From contig NW_020653200.1 of the NCBI RefSeq assembly GCF_003589595.1, positions 9,058,523 through 9,122,522 on the forward strand: 64,000 nt of DNA, in the 5' to 3' direction. Below are positions 1-11,420 of the stretch, piece by piece (the first letter of the stretch is position 1; each line of letters opens with the position of its first letter). Source of the stretch: Hyposmocoma kahamanoa (lineage: Eukaryota; Arthropoda; Insecta; Lepidoptera; Cosmopterigidae). The notes below the pieces were generated by a model, which worked only from the letters and a program-made list of their open reading frames with translations, was not told the origin of the DNA and made no database searches. A program made the translations under genes and the position numbers.

Positions 1-517
1 TTGAAATAAAATTATAATGTAAATTTAAAAATAATACAAAGAAAATAATTGTAAATATGAATTGTAAAGATGAAAAATCCTTATTCGAAAAACATAAAAG
101 GTAGTTAAAGCAAAGAGGAAAAACTATAAAACATTCCTATCTAAATCAATTAATCGTTCATACGTCGCGACTACAAAATTTTGCGAGTCCAATTCTTCGT
201 AGTTCTTTCTACGCACAGAAGATGTCATGCAGTGTCGTACTTACCGCTTATGCTCGACATCTCTTGCTAACTACAGATAAACTCTGAATACCCCTCACAC
301 AATTCTCAAGTAATGATACATGCCCAGCCACATGGTGCACAAGGACGTTAGAATTGCATTGAATTGTATGGAATCATTTAAAACATTACACGTAACTGTC
401 ATGTCCCACCAACAGCCACGTGTGTTGTTGTGACCTCCTTACAAACCAACAGTAAGTTAATGTCGTAGTGTTGTACGTCAGTGTGTCATGTACCTCGAAC
501 TGCGTTAAAACCATTAC

Positions 518-706
518 CTCAGCAGGTTCGTTACAATCTTCCTCCTCGGTGACGCCTTGTTTAGCCAAGAGATCCGGGCGGTTCTGCTCCAACCGGCCAA
601 GAACAGAGTTCAGCAGCTCATCAGAGTTTGAATTTCGCAGCATTTGGTCTAAGAAAGTGTCTGGTTCAGAGAGCGTAGAACCCAGGAACAAAATCACGCA
701 GAATGC
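518..706 (-). CDS. Internal exon of an unrecognised, probably secreted protein (partial gene)
   Basis: On the - strand this 189-bp segment is an open 63-codon exon. It is bounded by a good acceptor (pyrimidine-poor but ending ACAG, at 707-708) and a GTAATG donor (516-517), both in phase 0. The peptide starts with a hydrophobic stretch (AFCVILFLGSTLSEP), which fits the second half of a signal peptide whose first codons would sit in an upstream exon at higher coordinates. A charged, probably helical segment follows, ending in an acidic EEEDC motif. I do not recognise the family. A possible next exon is 245-270 (LARDVEHK, phase 0 in and phase 2 out, strong GTAAGT donor), but its acceptor is weak; the rest would lie beyond the left edge. 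The first exon was not found. Coding status is fairly secure from open frame, splice sites and codon use; function is unknown. Confidence 0.6.
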
Positions 707-719
707 CTGTGTAATATAA

Positions 720-1989
720 ATGTATACGTCGACTATTGTAAGGTATAATTTTATAGACAATTTGTACATAATATTACGTATATTGAGAATAGACGTCAAA
801 AAAGTGAAGAGCCCTTTAGATATCGGCGAGGCGTTATTAATGCTTTGTATAAACTATTTTGTTACATTCAGAAATAATACGCGCGTAGCGACCAGGCCAC
901 GAGTCAGCTATATTGGAAAACTCGTGTAACTTAGTGAATTGTTTCAACTAAGTGTAATCGATCGGAAATAACTTTTGACAAGATTAGGAATTAATTTTAT
1001 TAAATTTTAATAAATAAAATTTAATTAAATTTAAATTTCATAATTTTTTTAAGATCTTCGGCCGCTACCTTTATAATTGGCGAAGTCTTTAGGATACCCC
1101 AATAAATTAGTGTAGGGCATTTCTAATGTTGATCAGTAGGTACTATAATCGCTACTGCCGCGAGGGATCGCGTCGCCCCACCCCGTTCGAGTATTCAAAA
1201 AATAACTTGAGACCACAGCTGGGAGAGGCATAGAATCCAGACATAAATTCGTAGCGAACTAAAATGTATGTGTGAGTCAAACAAGTACATTGAATTATCC
1301 TATATTGCTTGCCCTTTTTAATCTCTAGTTTCCTTAATTCTCTTCTAATTGTAATTTTAATTGCTTCAAAATTTTTTATCCAAAGAATAATCCTTTGAGT
1401 AGTACGTCGAGTAGGAATTTACGCAGGAAGGCAGTAGCACAAACTTGAAAATTTACGTATAATTGCAGAGAAATTAAAATGGCAATAATTTCAATGAATA
1501 TTAAGAAATATAGATACTTAAATATAGATAAGAAGAAATATGTATTTTAAAGTACTGAGAGCAGAACAAGAGTTTGACGGAAAATCGAATGTTCTCTCAC
1601 TTTTCATTAAGCCTTGTGATCAGATTTGTTCAATACATTTAAGCAATGCACCATGCAATGAGTTATACAAACTTTGTCTTATTAACGGAATATTAAACAA
1701 AATTACTGGACCAATTATAATTGTTCCGCTTTACGGGATAAAACAGCCCTTAACAACGATTCGTTTGTTACACACAAAGGTCACCTCAAGAATTCATTTA
1801 GCACTAAAAATGTACCTATTTAGCGCTATAAAACCTCATACAGGGTTATTTGTAAAACAATAACAACCTCGCAGAGCTATGTTACTAACATCATAAATAA
1901 AGTTCTATGACTTTTAATCAGATTTTACTATCGTACAAAAATAACTAAATAGATCGCTCAGAACTTAAAAGTTTATTTTTGGTAAATTT
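720..1989. other. AT-rich non-coding stretch
   Basis: I see no supported gene here. Chance open frames exist (the longest is about 107 codons at 1540-1863) but they lack splice context, recognisable motifs or coding-like codon use. The missing first exon of the - strand gene at 518-706 may lie here or further right, but no ATG-plus-donor candidate stood out. Confidence 0.5.
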
Positions 1990-2100
1990 ATTCGAATCCG
2001 GTCGGATCAAAAGAATTTTTCTGAGTGTTCAACAAACTAGTGGAGTAATTTCACGTAAAAAAAATTTCATATCAATTCAATAAAAATTTTAATTGATTAT
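1990..2100 (+). mobile_element. 3' fragment of tRNA-derived SINE (family B)
   Basis: The segment begins inside the Pol III box B region (TTCGAATCCGGTCGGATC) and continues with the same tail seen in the four copies at 39.46-40.6 kb: TTTTTCTGAGTGTTC, then AACAAACTAGTGGAGTAATTTCA, ending near AATAAAAATTTTAATT. The upstream part with box A is missing, so this is a 5'-truncated copy. Confidence 0.7.
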
Positions 2101-3689
2101 GTTTTGTAAAAAATCACGGTGCAAAAGTTGTTATTTATGACGTTAGTAATACATGCGTGGTTGTTGGTATTTTAAAAGTAACTCTTTAAACGAGTATATT
2201 AGGCAAAATGCACCAGGTGCCCGCGACTTCGTCTGCGTAGAATAAGTACTTTGAGCAGCCTACTATACTATTTACTCAAGAAATGATTGGTTCTCCATAC
2301 AAACTACTTACTTGAGAAATGATTGGTTCTCCATACAAAATTTCATCCCCCCTTTAAGATTTATTTTTGTGACTCAACGTCCTTCTCCTAGGTCACATCT
2401 ATCTCTGTACCAAAATTCATCATATATGGTTAGGCGTGTAAACGTAACAAACAGAGTTAATTTCGAATTCTTAATATTAGTTTGGATAGGCAACTAAGGC
2501 ATTTGCAACGTGAGTTAAAATAGCCCTTAGGCAGTCGCAGTAAGCGATCCAATAATATCGAGAAAACTCTGTGATATGTGCAAGAAGAGACGAACATTAT
2601 GTGCATGCAACAGAAAATTAACTTCGGACTTCGGAGAGGAAAATTAATTTAAATAGACACCTCCAACCAGTTGGTACCGTAGGTACTTCTATTTGTACCG
2701 CACCAATGTTTATGCTCAGAGGGCCTACCACAACCTCTTAAAACAATATTACTTTAACCTTACATTGACTTTTCATACCATGACGCACTTAAAGTAAGCT
2801 TACTATAATGTTAAAACTACAATGATTTATTGGCAGATTTGTGACTATTCATTCGCTCATTTCGTACTATGACGCGACTTTAACATTATAATAACATTGT
2901 TCTTATGTCAAATTTAGCAATCTTAAAATAGTTACACGGATGCAATAGAAACAATATTATTTTCGAATTTATTGTCTAAATATTGATTTGTAATGATTAA
3001 AAGGTAAGTTGAACTTATTTATTTACATATATCTCTCCAATATTTTGTTTGTTTTTTATTTAATAGTACATAGGATATAATTTTTCTTTAAATAAAAATA
3101 CGCCATGTTTATTTCGTAAAATTATGACAGCGACATCTATATACTCCTTGGCGACACTAACAGTTGACCCTAGACCATAATTCCAAATCTTAGAGGATGG
3201 AAAAAAATTGGTTTCCATTATAATTGTAAGTCAATGGTTTCCATAGTCAAAGTTCCGAATTCACAACGTGACAATCAAGACTCAGCTTGTTTTATTTATT
3301 TTTCTTCATGAAAATGCGGAAAAAATAATAAATAAAACAAAAAAAAAAAAAAAGAAAAAAAACAACGTAATTTTAATAGATTTCATTATTACATACTTTG
3401 CTTTTTTGGTTAAAATTCTCTGAACGTAAATAATATTAAGTACTTTAACATTATACTACGATATGATGATATGTAACATCAAAAAAGAAAGAGATGATAT
3501 TATACAGTTCATATAGCGTTATTTCTTTCCTGTTTTTAGTAAGGAATAGACAATATAGGGAAATCATTCGTTCATTCAGTCACTTTAGCAATAATACATT
3601 ACTTGGTTGATAGGTTTATCGTGGTACAAATATGAATAATATTATAATAAGCTTACATTAAAATATGATTGTTTTTTGAAAGATTATAT

Positions 3690-3835
3690 AGATATGCGCG
3701 CCGCCGCCGCGTTTTTCCTCGCGTCGCCGCCGCCGCCGACAATGCAATCGGAGCACCGTTCAATTCGATCAGGCGCTCCGATCGCACGCACGCGCACGCT
3801 TCTGTATTGTATATGTGAGAATGGCGACGCCAGAA
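3690..3835. other. GC-rich island with CGCCGCCGCC runs
   Basis: A short, strikingly GC-rich patch lies in AT-rich surroundings. It has repeated GCCGCC units, a small inverted pair ATCGGAGC...GCTCCGAT, CACGCACGCGCACGC, and then an ATG in good context (GAGAATGGCGACGCC) that opens a 17-codon frame. It could be a 5' exon or promoter of an unseen gene, or part of a repeat; no donor site was convincing. Confidence 0.35.
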
Positions 3836-3841
3836 AATGAC

Positions 3842-3878
3842 TTTTCTAAGATAAAATTATTTATTTTATCTTAGAAAA
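3842..3878. repeat. Perfect hairpin, 16-bp arms
   Basis: TTTTCTAAGATAAAAT and its exact reverse complement are separated by five bases. It sits just after the GC-rich island and is AT-rich. It is probably a foldback remnant; nothing suggests a regulatory role. Confidence 0.7.
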
Positions 3879-4502
3879 TAATATTTTATTTTGGTAATAT
3901 TTTATTTTATTAATTACATTATAAATGTCAGTTCGCATTAGGCCTCCATCGCACCTGGTGGAAAGTGACGATGAGGTCGACGATGGAGCATGCACACCTA
4001 AATAATGCCTATTCACTTTCGCTTATATATATATACGTACAGCGCCTAAATTTTACTTAAGGAGCAATTATTTTAGTGGTTGGTTTTGCTATTCTCCAAT
4101 TCAAGGCGTTTTTCTCTCTCAATATACTTTGAGTAGTGAAAGCCGATTTTTATTATCTCCTGTGTCAATTCCTGTATAGTGGCGAACTAGAGGCTAAAAC
4201 TTGGCAAATAGATGTAATTCCACGTACGTTTGAGGTCGGTTTTTTTAGTAGGTACTCTGTACTGAGATTATTGTATAAGTTTATTTTTGCAATCGCATTG
4301 TAGGTACTTATTAATTATAATAAAAGCATACCTCTTGGTTTTGATATTTGTTCTTTTTAAATACTTATATTGTTAAAAAGTAATAAATGCAGTTAAAGAA
4401 CTATGAAATGTATGAATGAACGGTATGAAATCTTAAAATAGCGTCCTTCCTAGTAGGAATAAGTTTTCGTTAGTTTATACCATCCACCATGGTCCTGCCT
4501 TA

Positions 4503-4666
4503 GGGTAGTATTCTAGGACTCTACTCAATGCTCAAGTCAGGATTGCACTGCAACACAAGCACTGGAAATACGACCCTAATGGCAGGGACTTGAGAATGAT
4601 TTCGAGTGCTTTAAACCATACTCAAATCCTGACTTGAGCATTGAGTAGAGTTCTAGAATACGACTC
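4503..4666. mobile_element. Palindromic MITE, family D copy 1
   Basis: The ends are inverted repeats of about 40 bp: GGGTAGTATTCTAGGACTCT at the left against the reverse complement of AGAGTTCTAGAATACGACTC at the right, both continuing into CTCAATGCTCAAGTCAGGA. The flanks carry a TTA duplication (4500-4502 and 4667-4669), as expected for PIF/Harbinger-type target choice. Closely related copies lie at 27599-27746 and 36255-36379. There is no coding capacity, so it would be mobilised in trans. Confidence 0.8.
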
Positions 4667-5594
4667 TTAGTCTCAATATCTACGACTTGCATTTTTGACG
4701 TTGTCATATATCTAACCCAACCTACTCTGAGCTTACTTTGCCTTAGTTTACTGTTGGGCCCTCAGATTACAGAACTTTGTAATTTGAGGGAGATTAGAAA
4801 TTTTGTCTGTCATTCACAGGTAGGTACAATTCCAGAGGTTGTGGGAAAAAAGGAACATTTTAATAATGCTATAACTATTTGAAATTTTATAGTTTTCAGA
4901 AGATAAGTGACAAACCGTTTAATATTTGCACATACCTAGGCAGTCGGTATGACTGATAATTAAGTATACTTTTTTGGCTAAACACGTGATTTCCCGTCTA
5001 AAAGCGTCAACCACTGGATCACTTGCCTTATCTATTTATTTACTTCAATGTTTACAAGGGTGTCTACAAATAATAATGACTAACTCCCAAAATGTCCACG
5101 TTGCGCACGACTATGTGCCGGTGCATGGTCGCAAGCGCAAGCCCGTAATGGCGGAGGCCGCGGTTGATTAGTCATAATCTCGCACTGACAGACCTCTCTG
5201 TCAACTACGCAGGAAGACAGTGGTCCGCAACATTTTTTTGTAAAGTACAAAGAGGTACTGTTCTGTAGAGTTTGAATGTTTTTTTCTTTATGTTACTTTT
5301 TTATCTTGGGTGCACGTAATTTTCTTTAAAACTGTTCTTTCTTCAATTATGTTATGAAACATAGCACGAATTTTTACAATTTAGACTCACTTGACGTAAT
5401 GTTTATTCAGATGAGATGTGAAGATGTGCAACATGATTGTGTCTATTATATATATTTATACATTGTAATGTATATTATGGACATTATATATTATAAAATA
5501 AGCCTCTCTCTGAACAAATGCAATGTATATAGAGGAACGACCCTTTCCATTGTAAATTAAAGATAATAAAAAGGAATAACGACAATAACAACAC

Positions 5595-5960
5595 AATAAG
5601 ATCATAAAACGCTAGGCTAGCATTAGGATGGGCCGCATTCGATAACCTGGATGACATCCTGAAATCGCTTGGTAACCCGCTCATTCAACCAATGTATGCT
5701 ATGCGCCATAATCATGACTCAGAAGGCTGTGAAAGTTAAACCATCAAGCGTGACATGCCCGGCATCGAACTTATAGACCGTGTTCCATAATCTGAAGGCG
5801 AACTAAGGTACAAGACATCGAAGATCGGACGACGGAGTTCAGATGGATCTGGGAAATTTATTGCAAGGTGTGGTGATGAGAGGTGAAGCGAGATGACGCG
5901 ATGTGATAATGGTGGCCAAAAAGCCGTTATAGAAATGTCGTAGATTATAGAGACTAACGC
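5595..5960 (+). pseudogene. Decayed RTE-type LINE reverse transcriptase fragment
   Basis: Translation starting near 5610 gives LALGWAAFDNLDDILKS, which resembles a segment near the C-terminal part of insect RTE-like reverse transcriptase ORFs (family resemblance from memory). Downstream the frame breaks repeatedly, though fragments such as FNQCM keep the expected order. No intact frame remains, and the copy is old. Confidence 0.45.
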
Positions 5961-6012
5961 AGGACCATGGTGTATGGTATAAACTAAGGAAAACTTATAC
6001 TTAATAGTTGGC

Positions 6013-6951
6013 GAAGTTGGGTTGTCATGTTAAAAACGATAACTCCTAATACTGCCATAAAACTATACTTCTCATTGAAAAACTCGATCGATCGTCACAA
6101 ACTTCCTTCCTTGTTCGGTACTTCTAAGACATTGAAAGTATTACAAACAAGTTGCGTTCATCCAACGAGCTCAGAGAAATGTGAGGTTTCCTACTCGGGC
6201 GACACGTACAAAAAGATCATACAAAGTTTAGATTGCACACTTCTGTAGTCGTAATTTTGCCCTCCGGGTGACTCTTACAATTCCATTGCGAATGATTGCC
6301 GACTAACCACAGTGTTGGTTAGTCTAGATATAATAACACGCGGTGTGTGTAAAAAGTATTCGGAACCATGCGTAAAACTAACATTAACGGACATGTAGAC
6401 CTTGTATTTCCATCCATTTTTTTAAGGTAAGGTTGTTTAGATGTAATTTTATCCTTCTGCTAGTGAATTCATTAATAATTTAATTGCACTTATGTTGCAC
6501 AAAAGTACGACTTCCGTACATCAAATTATTCATAAGAAAATATTTATAAGTGTTACACTTAAGTACTTAAGTACGAAATAACGTAAACGTGTAATTTTCG
6601 TTATTTTAATAACATTGTACGTATTCAAAGAATATATATTTAATTTCACAAAATTTACTTCTTTATTAATATTTCCATCAAAGTGCATATTGAATTCACT
6701 AATATATATAGATTTGTTTCTATAGCCAAGATTACATGTTGCAGAATATCAATTCACACATGGGGTATATGCTATCTATAATTAAATTAGTAATATTCGA
6801 CCCGTCATTTTATTGGAGTAATTTATATGGTTGATCCATGTACTTAGTAATAAATCTGCGTGAAGAAGTAATTGTTTTGTTCAAATTTCTTATTTCGATT
6901 TAATAGTAGGTACCTACTGAATTAAAATATTTATTCTAAGTGAAGAAATAA
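6013..6951. other. Gene-free AT-rich DNA
   Basis: Nothing beyond short chance open frames. No splice-bounded exon, tRNA or recognisable repeat was identified. Confidence 0.5.
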
Positions 6952-7185
6952 ACTTCTCACAGATGGCGCTAGGGAAAAATAGTCGTTAAAAACCAAAAAG
7001 AAAGATCTGCAAGAAGCACATAGAACAAGACGTAAGGTCTGCTGGTTCGTTCCGTTGATTAAATGGCAGAGCATCTGACATGGATTGCTCGAGCGTGCTG
7101 GTTCGAATCCAGCCGAATCAAATGAATTTTTCTACGTGTTCGATCTTTGTTATTAATAATTATAACAAACTAGTGGAGAAGGCCA
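6952..7185 (+). mobile_element. tRNA-derived SINE, family B, diverged copy
   Basis: The layout matches the 40-kb copies: CTCACAGATGGCGCTA, then AAAAATAGTCGTT, the GGTTCGTTCCG leader, a degraded box A (TTGATTAAATGG), box B GGTTCGAATCC, and the tail TTTTTCTACGTGTTCGATC with ATTAATAATTATAACAAACTAG. The anticodon region differs from the 40-kb copies, so it is an older or different subfamily member. Confidence 0.75.
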
Positions 7186-8690
7186 TATGCGCTTCAGTTA
7201 TGCTGTCAATTATGGGATTACTTTCTACCTATCACTGCTATTTATATACCTTTCGTAAGGCCCGAGAACTACGATGTAGATTAGTCTCGAATGATCAATG
7301 AACATAATACTTGTATGATTTTTTAGTAGAGTAGTGCAAGTTAAGTTTTTGTGGAAAGTGTATCTGTTACGACATGTTTTACAGTAACTTCTTCACACTT
7401 TTGGAGAAGGAAATTCACACATAAAAAGAAATTAGAATGATTGATATTTAGATATTTTTTATGTGTATATGATGCGTACCACAGGGTGTACCTGGCGCGG
7501 CTACCAGTCATCAGTTATAGTCTTGTTAAAATCTGTATTCGGAAATCAAAATTACCATTGTAAGCTGCTGGGACATTTTTTTTTAATTTTCGTACTATTT
7601 ATTGCAGTGCCGTGTAGTAAGGCGTAATAAGGTTTTGGGGCGTCCTGGTCGATGAGCAAAATATTAATTCGCTCTTATTTTTTCAGCGGACAAAAGTTGG
7701 AAGTCATTCGTAAACATCGAAACACGTTTTGTCCAAATACAGAGGATTATTCTAAAAACGATGCAAAAAGGCAGGTATACACCTATGTAGACGGCACACG
7801 TTTACATAAATATCTAGAACTAATTAATTCTTACGAGCTAAGAATCACACAACGGTATTGCATCGCTTATTTTACCTACAAACTTTGCATTAATTATGCT
7901 ATTATTATTACCAATATTATTACGCAGAGTACAAAAAGTTTGAACAGAACAGAGTTTGAAGTACATAAAGTGGAGAGATTAATGTAGAGTCCTCAATGTC
8001 CTTTAAATGAAAAAAGAGATACCTTGAATATGTAGATACTAAATAATGTAAAATTTTCAAAATTACTGTAGAAGCCGACAGAAAACTATACAGATGAAAA
8101 ATCGGCAAAGAAAGATAGATTTTTTAATCATAATCAGAATGTAGACGTAGAACCCCGGTTAAAACAAACTTTCATAAATAATTAAGATCAGAATAGAAAA
8201 ATATAGCGAAAATAAAATCAACGTATTAATTAGCCTAGTAAAGTAAAATTATTTTACCTTTTAATTTAAAATGTACAAATTTCTTATTTTCCACACATTT
8301 AAAGTAACCACGATACGCTAAAATATGTGTACAGACAATAAAATAGACCAATGTCAACACTGGCAAGTATTCACTAACCTTCTTTAGGAGGTCCTTCAAA
8401 GCCATGGTTAAAGAAAACTAGTAATGGATGTTTTACTACTCATTAGTGTAAAATAAACAGTGACCGAACCATGAGATCGGCTATTGTGAATTTTTGTTCA
8501 GGCAGAGGCTCTTTTTATATCGTGAATTATCGTCACAATCCTTTATCATTGTCAAAGTGTTCACAAAAATCTTTGATGTTAATCACGTTGACGAGGTATA
8601 CTAGTAAGGATAAGGCGATATAAAAAATATTCAAAGAATCATCTAAATTCGAAAATTACAAATATAATTAATTACTGAAGTACTGGCACA
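7186..8690. other. Gene-free AT-rich DNA
   Basis: The longest open frames (for example 111 codons at 7652-7987) have poor composition for coding, no splice sites in the right places and no recognisable motifs. I see no gene or clear repeat. Confidence 0.5.
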
Positions 8691-9370
8691 GCTGAACCCT
8701 ATGTAACATTATTATAACTTTAAACAAAACCGACCTCAAAAGTTTGCTTAACAGCTTTCGCTGTGTTCGCTACATCTATTTGCAAAGTTTTATTGAAATT
8801 GGTTAACGGAAAGTAGGTGAAATCCAACAATCCGGATTCATGCCCGAAATTGCCACACTTGATGGAATATTTTCTTCAAATTTGTTTAGAACCACTATTG
8901 AGGTACCCCCTTTACAACAAAAAAGAATCCGCGAAATCGGTTCACATGATATCGGAGTAATCGAATAACAAACCCAAAAAAGACAGTCGAATTGAGAACC
9001 TCCTCCTTTTTTAAAATCGGATAAAAATTAAATATCCTGTACTTTTGTACAGGATCATTGAATAAAATCACGGCTGACTTAGAGACATTTACCTAGAAAA
9101 TTCGAGGATTTCCCTTGACTTCCATGGGACGCCCTCGTCAGATTCTAACTTGATGACAATGGGACCACCTTGAGAGTATATCCTTTTAAAATAAAAAAGA
9201 ATTTTCAAAATCGGTCCACAATTGACGGAGAAATCGGTGAAAACACTATACATGCCTATAAAATGAAAGAATTTCCCTCGATTTCTATAAGATCCCCTAA
9301 CCAGATCCTAGCTCGGTGACAAAAGAATTTTCAAAATCGGCACAATTGACGGAGAAATCGGTGAATATAC
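8691..9370. repeat. Diverged internally repetitive region
   Basis: A unit containing AGAATTTTCAAAATCGG, ACAATTGACGGAGAAATCGG and TGA occurs at 9199-9241 and again at 9324-9366, about 125 bp apart. A looser version (AAAAGAATCCGCGAAATCGG) is at 8925-8945. Between them are similar phrases about cccttgacttccatggg / ccctcgatttctataag. The pattern suggests tandem units of an old dispersed repeat; I cannot assign the class. Confidence 0.55.
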
Positions 9371-10018
9371 ATAAAACATACTTACAGTCGAATATGTACC
9401 GTTCTCTTTTTTTGAAGTTGTTTAAAAATTTACTTTCTAGTGAGAAGAATATTGATTGTAATATTGTAATAAATTTCAACGTACGAAACGAAAATTTATG
9501 CCACATAACTAAATATTCTGGAACACTTAATTCTACCTTTACCTACTTTGCCTACTAAGATTAAGCAAGAAATTACGACATACCTAAACGCAAAGTTCAG
9601 TTTAATATTAATTATTAAAGTAAATTTAGCCTCACGGACAAGTTATTTACAGTCAAACAATTCATTTACCTTGTGTTATATGAAATACAAAAGCTAATAA
9701 TTTTGAACTTGTAAAAAATGTAAAAGCAGGTCCATATTAAGCTACAAATAATAATTTTAATTTTGTATATTGCTGACAGGTTTAGCGAACAGGGATTAGT
9801 AAGCTGTTATCGACGACACTCTCTCTGATTACACCAACCAATAATCAGTATGGTGCAAATGAAAAAAGCCATGATTGGTAGAATTAACACAAATAATCCA
9901 AAGTTGACATTTATTTATATCGCTTCTATTTGTATTCGTACATAAGGCGATACTCGTGACTTTGCTTGCGCTTTTGTACCCAATATAAAATATTTTGTTA
10001 TTTACCTTTTTTATGATA
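9371..10018. other. Gene-free AT-rich DNA
   Basis: No supported gene or RNA; only short overlapping chance frames on both strands. Confidence 0.45.
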
Positions 10019-10085
10019 CCAAGTGACAGGACGAACAAGTCATGCGCCTGGTCGTAAGCGACAGGCCTGTCCATAACAGTTGCGC
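10019..10085 (-). mobile_element. 3' tail fragment of dispersed element family A
   Basis: Read on the - strand this carries GTTATGGACAGGCCTGTCGC, TTACGACCAGGCGCA and ACTTGTTCGTCCTGTCACTTG, the 3' end shared by the family A copies at 11.1, 41.6, 60.0, 61.1 and 62.1 kb. The rest of the element is missing. Confidence 0.65.
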
Positions 10086-10285
10086 AGACTGCATGCGCAC
10101 TCATTAGGGAGCTGTAACTGTAACGGGACAGATACAATGACGAGGTTCTCGTGTGTACGCATGAAACGGTCTTCAATCAGACGGCTCACTGCCACTGAGG
10201 ACTGCACGCGTTCTGCTAGCGGCAAGTTCGCGAACCACGTAGACACTATGATTTTTGGTTATATAATATGCAACGGTTACGGTTA

Positions 10286-10750
10286 GGGCGCGTTCCCACT
10301 ATGTCGTGACGACAGATTGTCGTGCAGTTTACAGTGTCGTGGCTTGTATATTTAAATGCAGTTGTTCACATATAGCATGACACGATTAACTGTCGTTTAC
10401 GATTTTTTAACATTACAACGACAAACTGACGTCACAGTGGGAACAGCTAGAACGACAGTCGTCACACAATAAAAAAAACGTCACGATAAAAACGTGACGA
10501 CAGATTGTCGCAGCCCCTATTGTCGTCACATTTTATTTATCGCTGTCCACTTTGCAGTAGCGTTGGGTCGTAGCCAGAGATGGGCAAGGAGGCTGTCGTG
10601 AAACGATAAATTGTCATGACGATCTAGTGGGAACAGCTAGTCACGACAGTCGTTCAACGATTAAAAATCGTCCACGACAGATAGTCGTGATATGGGAACA
10701 GGCTAGACACGACAGTCGTCTAACGATAATAAAACGTGACGACATAGTGA
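10286..10750. mobile_element. PIF/Harbinger-like MITE, family E copy 1
   Basis: The left end is GGGCGCGTTCCCACTATGTC preceded by TTA. The interior matches the better preserved copy at 48598-49069, including ATATTTAAATGCAGTTGTTC and a block (GGGAACAGCTAG) present three times. The right end has decayed: it stops at ACGACATAGTGAGAATATAT and merges with a TA repeat, so the terminal bases are lost. Confidence 0.75.
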
Positions 10751-11111
10751 GAATATATATATATAGTTGCCGATTAAACCTTTGTATTTAATAGCTATCT
10801 TGGCATGGACTGCTTTTTTAACAAATCGGTTCAAAAGATAGTTATTAATTCATGTAAATGACACAGCAGGCGTATTGGAGGGGTCCTGTTACGCCATGTC
10901 GCAGTCTATATTTCATATGATTTTCATGCAATTTCGTGAAGTTTCAGTGAAATTACATAAACAGTTGAAACGTATGTTGGAGTGAGAGGAATAAATAATT
11001 AACATTAGTGGAAATAAGCTAAATTTTTTGACCAAAATGTAAATATAATCAACTACCTCCAAAGCAAAGTTTCATATTATTGTTCTTATGGTAACCTTAG
11101 CTTAAAAAAGG

Positions 11112-11420
11112 TAGCAGTAGAGCTCCTTGTGAAAGAGTTTGTCCAGGTAAGTACTGGCAGGTTACCCATATAGCCGAATAACGGCCAAACAGAAATAATG
11201 TGTGCGTTTCGGTTTTGAAGGGTAAGGAAGCTGGTGAAATTACAGACACATGAGACTTGTCAACTTATATCTCAAGGTGACAGAGAGCGCAGTGGCAGTG
11301 TGTCTTAGATTTTTGCTATTTTAACCTTTAAGTGGCATTGCATCTGCTATGGACAGGCATGTCGCTTAGCGCCGGGCGCACGACTTGTTCTTCCCGTCAC
11401 TTGTATCGCAAAAAAAACAA
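11112..11420 (+). mobile_element. Dispersed short element, family A, near full-length
   Basis: It runs from GTAGCAGTAGAGCTCCTTG through GTCCAGG.AAGTACTG, the GGTTTTGAAGGGTAAGG block, AAATTACAGACACATGAGAC, the GTGACAGAGAGCGCAGTGG block and TGCTATGGACAGGCATGTCGC to ACTTGTTCTTCCCGTCAC followed by a short A-rich tail. At least nine more copies or fragments occur in this window. Size and A-rich end suggest a SINE-like retroelement, but I see no clear Pol III box, so the class is open. Confidence 0.75.

Larger units (their letters stand above)
2101..4447. other. Gene-free AT-rich DNA with minor repeat traces
   Basis: No gene is supported. At about 2219-2250 there is a short motif, CCCGCGACTTCGTCTGCGTAG, of a kind found in many dispersed lepidopteran repeats (recognition from memory, not checked). 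A repeated phrase around ACTTACTTGAGAAATGATTGG occurs at 2272-2335. A poly(A)-rich run sits at 3336-3362. A fragment with the motif AGAGGATGGAAAAAA (3191-3207) recurs at 12.74, 13.03, 15.10 and 59.95 kb. Confidence 0.5.
4448..6012. repeat. Inverted repeat pair about 1.5 kb apart
   Basis: The segment around 4462-4501 (containing ATACCATCCACCATGGTCCTG) reappears inverted at about 5962-6000 (CAGGACCATGGTGTATGGTAT, then AAACTAAGGAAAACTTA). The match is some 40-50 bp with few differences. It may be the terminal repeats of a 1.5-kb element that includes the MITE at 4503 and the LINE fragment, or simply two scattered copies. The interior holds an unremarkable AT-rich stretch and a GC-richer open frame of 31 codons ending at 5171. 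Confidence 0.45.

Noticed and set aside
1540..1863. 107-codon open frame
   Set aside because: It has no motif, no splice context and composition typical of AT-rich chance frames.
7652..7987. 111-codon open frame
   Set aside because: Low-complexity, tyrosine- and isoleucine-rich translation of AT-rich DNA; no supporting signals.
9199..9366. CRISPR-like direct repeats
   Set aside because: Only two long, diverged copies with unequal context in an animal genome; it is an ordinary degenerate repeat.
9829..10286. Overlapping open frames on both strands
   Set aside because: Part of the stretch is a fragment of the dispersed family A element; the frames on opposite strands cannot both be real and neither shows a domain.
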